From assembly GCA_019745395.1 (NCBI GenBank), contig JAIETG010000014.1:1-53649 (forward strand): a stretch of 53,649 nucleotides of DNA. Direction: 5' to 3'. The number at the start of each line of letters is the position of its first letter. Positions within the stretch are counted from its first letter, which is position 1. The notes beneath the pieces were generated by a model, which saw only the letters and a list, made by a program, of their open reading frames with translations, made no database searches and had not been told where the DNA came from. This document shows positions 53,066 through 53,649 of this stretch, in pieces. The DNA comes from Rhabdochlamydiaceae bacterium. GTDB taxonomy: Bacteria; Chlamydiota; Chlamydiia; Chlamydiales; Rhabdochlamydiaceae. The position numbers and the translations under genes are program-made.

Positions 53066-53200
53066 TTACATTGTTAAAATGATGCCTGATATCCCTATTA
53101 TAATGAGATAGATGGCTACTATATAGCTCAGTAATGACGGAAATATGAAAATTAATATTCCTGCAACAAGGGATACGATAGGTGTTAATATGGGGTGCAT
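53066..53200 (-). CDS. DUF3096 tiny membrane protein
   Basis: A 44-residue protein, MHPILTPIVSLVAGILIFIF then PSLLSYIVAIYLIIIGISGI, ending ILTM. The two hydrophobic halves around PSLLSYIVAIYLI match DUF3096, a small stress-associated membrane family in proteobacteria. GAGAG lies about 7 nt before ATG 53200. It is too short for routine gene finding. It is immediately upstream of the broken KGKS gene; such pairs occur on stress-resistance islands, so horizontal origin is plausible. Confidence 0.8.
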   Translation of the reverse strand: MHPILTPIVSLVAGILIFIFPSLLSYIVAIYLIIIGISGIILTM

Positions 53201-53649
53201 TTTAATTCTCTCGTTTATTTTGTGTTTAATTTAAATATACTAATTAATTGAATTTAAGTTAAACATTTTCTCTTTAGTGAAAATGCGTAAAGAAGGTAAA
53301 AAATGCTAACGCATGGCAATCGCGTTCGGAAGGCGGTGACTAACATAGCTTATGCTAAGAACAGCTCCTATATATCGAGGAGTTAAAGCAAGTGCTAAAG
53401 AGTGTAGAGTTTGAAAAGTTCCTAAGACACTTTCCTGTCTCTCTTTTTATATGTGTAAAAAAATATCCATCAAAGTTTGGGACTTTAGTAGAAATAGTAA
53501 CAATTTTGAGACTTCTTTCAATGGGATGCAGATTGAAAGCCTGTTCTGGGATGCCTGTAGAGGTTAATTTAAGTTTTTTTGTAGAAGTGTTTGCTAGAAA
53601 TGGGAAAGATTTTGTATAGTTTTGCCATCTTACGAAGCGATTCGAAGCT
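53201..53649. other. Right-edge region without a certain gene
   Basis: Two frames compete here. A plus-strand frame runs 53392-53619 (GTG start with GAGGAG 9 nt upstream, 75 codons). A minus-strand frame, open from the right window edge to a stop at 53355, covers 97 codons. Neither product resembles a known protein. The minus frame is longer and Ser/Thr/Asn-rich; the plus one has the better ribosome-binding site. A short plus frame at 53303-53386 is also present. I cannot decide; part of this may be the end of a gene beyond the window. Confidence 0.3.

Noticed and set aside
53620-53649. Possible tRNA-like TTCGAAGC at the right edge
   Set aside because: Only a TTCGA fragment is present; no matching acceptor or anticodon arms can be read within the window.

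Overview
The window looks like a piece of chromosome from a member of the Chlamydiae, most likely an amoeba- or arthropod-associated lineage outside Chlamydiaceae (Simkania- or Rhabdochlamydia-like; the genus cannot be fixed from this sequence alone). The reasons are low GC with short, tightly packed and often translationally coupled genes; chlamydial-type malate dehydrogenase, NlpC/P60, HflX, PhnP-like hydrolase and DAO-family oxidoreductase; a Legionella/Simkania-type (Lpg1974-like) outer-membrane porin; a citrate synthase, which Chlamydiaceae lack; and several large proteins that look like host-interaction effectors.

Layout. 1-583: left-edge, minus-strand partial gene with four in-frame 84-bp (28-residue) tandem repeats. 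1-13.4 kb: housekeeping and small-molecule genes (TerC-like metal transporter, topoisomerase III, an RF-like GGQ protein coupled to NlpC/P60, cold-shock protein, secreted SOD, Sua5, CrcB with DUF190, a small operon with a histidine phosphatase and a Gdx/SugE-type exporter), interrupted by a protein whose C-terminus resembles an SH2 domain (5583-6368). 13.4-20.0 kb: MFS transporter, secreted papain-like protease with an EF-hand-like insert, a His/Tyr/Gly-rich secreted protein, and an operon of three tandem zeta-toxin-like P-loop kinases. 20.2-23.4 kb: RmuC, a heptosyltransferase-like LPS enzyme and an EamA transporter.

23.6-37.5 kb is the most unusual part. It holds a 912-residue protein with about 30-residue helical repeats, a SopB/IpgD-type CX5R phosphatase candidate, two Ser/Thr-rich proteins sharing a C-terminal membrane module, and, beyond mdh-gltA-porin, an 1189-residue protein with its own CX5R motif (CKDAIDR) and a similar C-terminal membrane segment. 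I read this as a candidate effector or membrane-remodelling island around core metabolic genes. 37.5-40.6 kb: DAO-family oxidoreductase, MBL hydrolase and HflX. 40.6-49.9 kb: secreted and envelope proteins (DUF2608, L,D-transpeptidase, two paralogous secreted glycosyltransferase-like proteins), an alpha/beta hydrolase, LicD and TrmO. 49.9-53.6 kb: DUF502, an NAD-dependent epimerase coupled to a SPW-VKOR-SPW membrane protein, then a tiny DUF3096 gene and a KGKS-type small gene broken by an in-frame stop, a combination that looks horizontally acquired.

No rRNA, tRNA, CRISPR array or insertion sequence was recognised. Domain calls come from reading motifs by eye; no database search was run.
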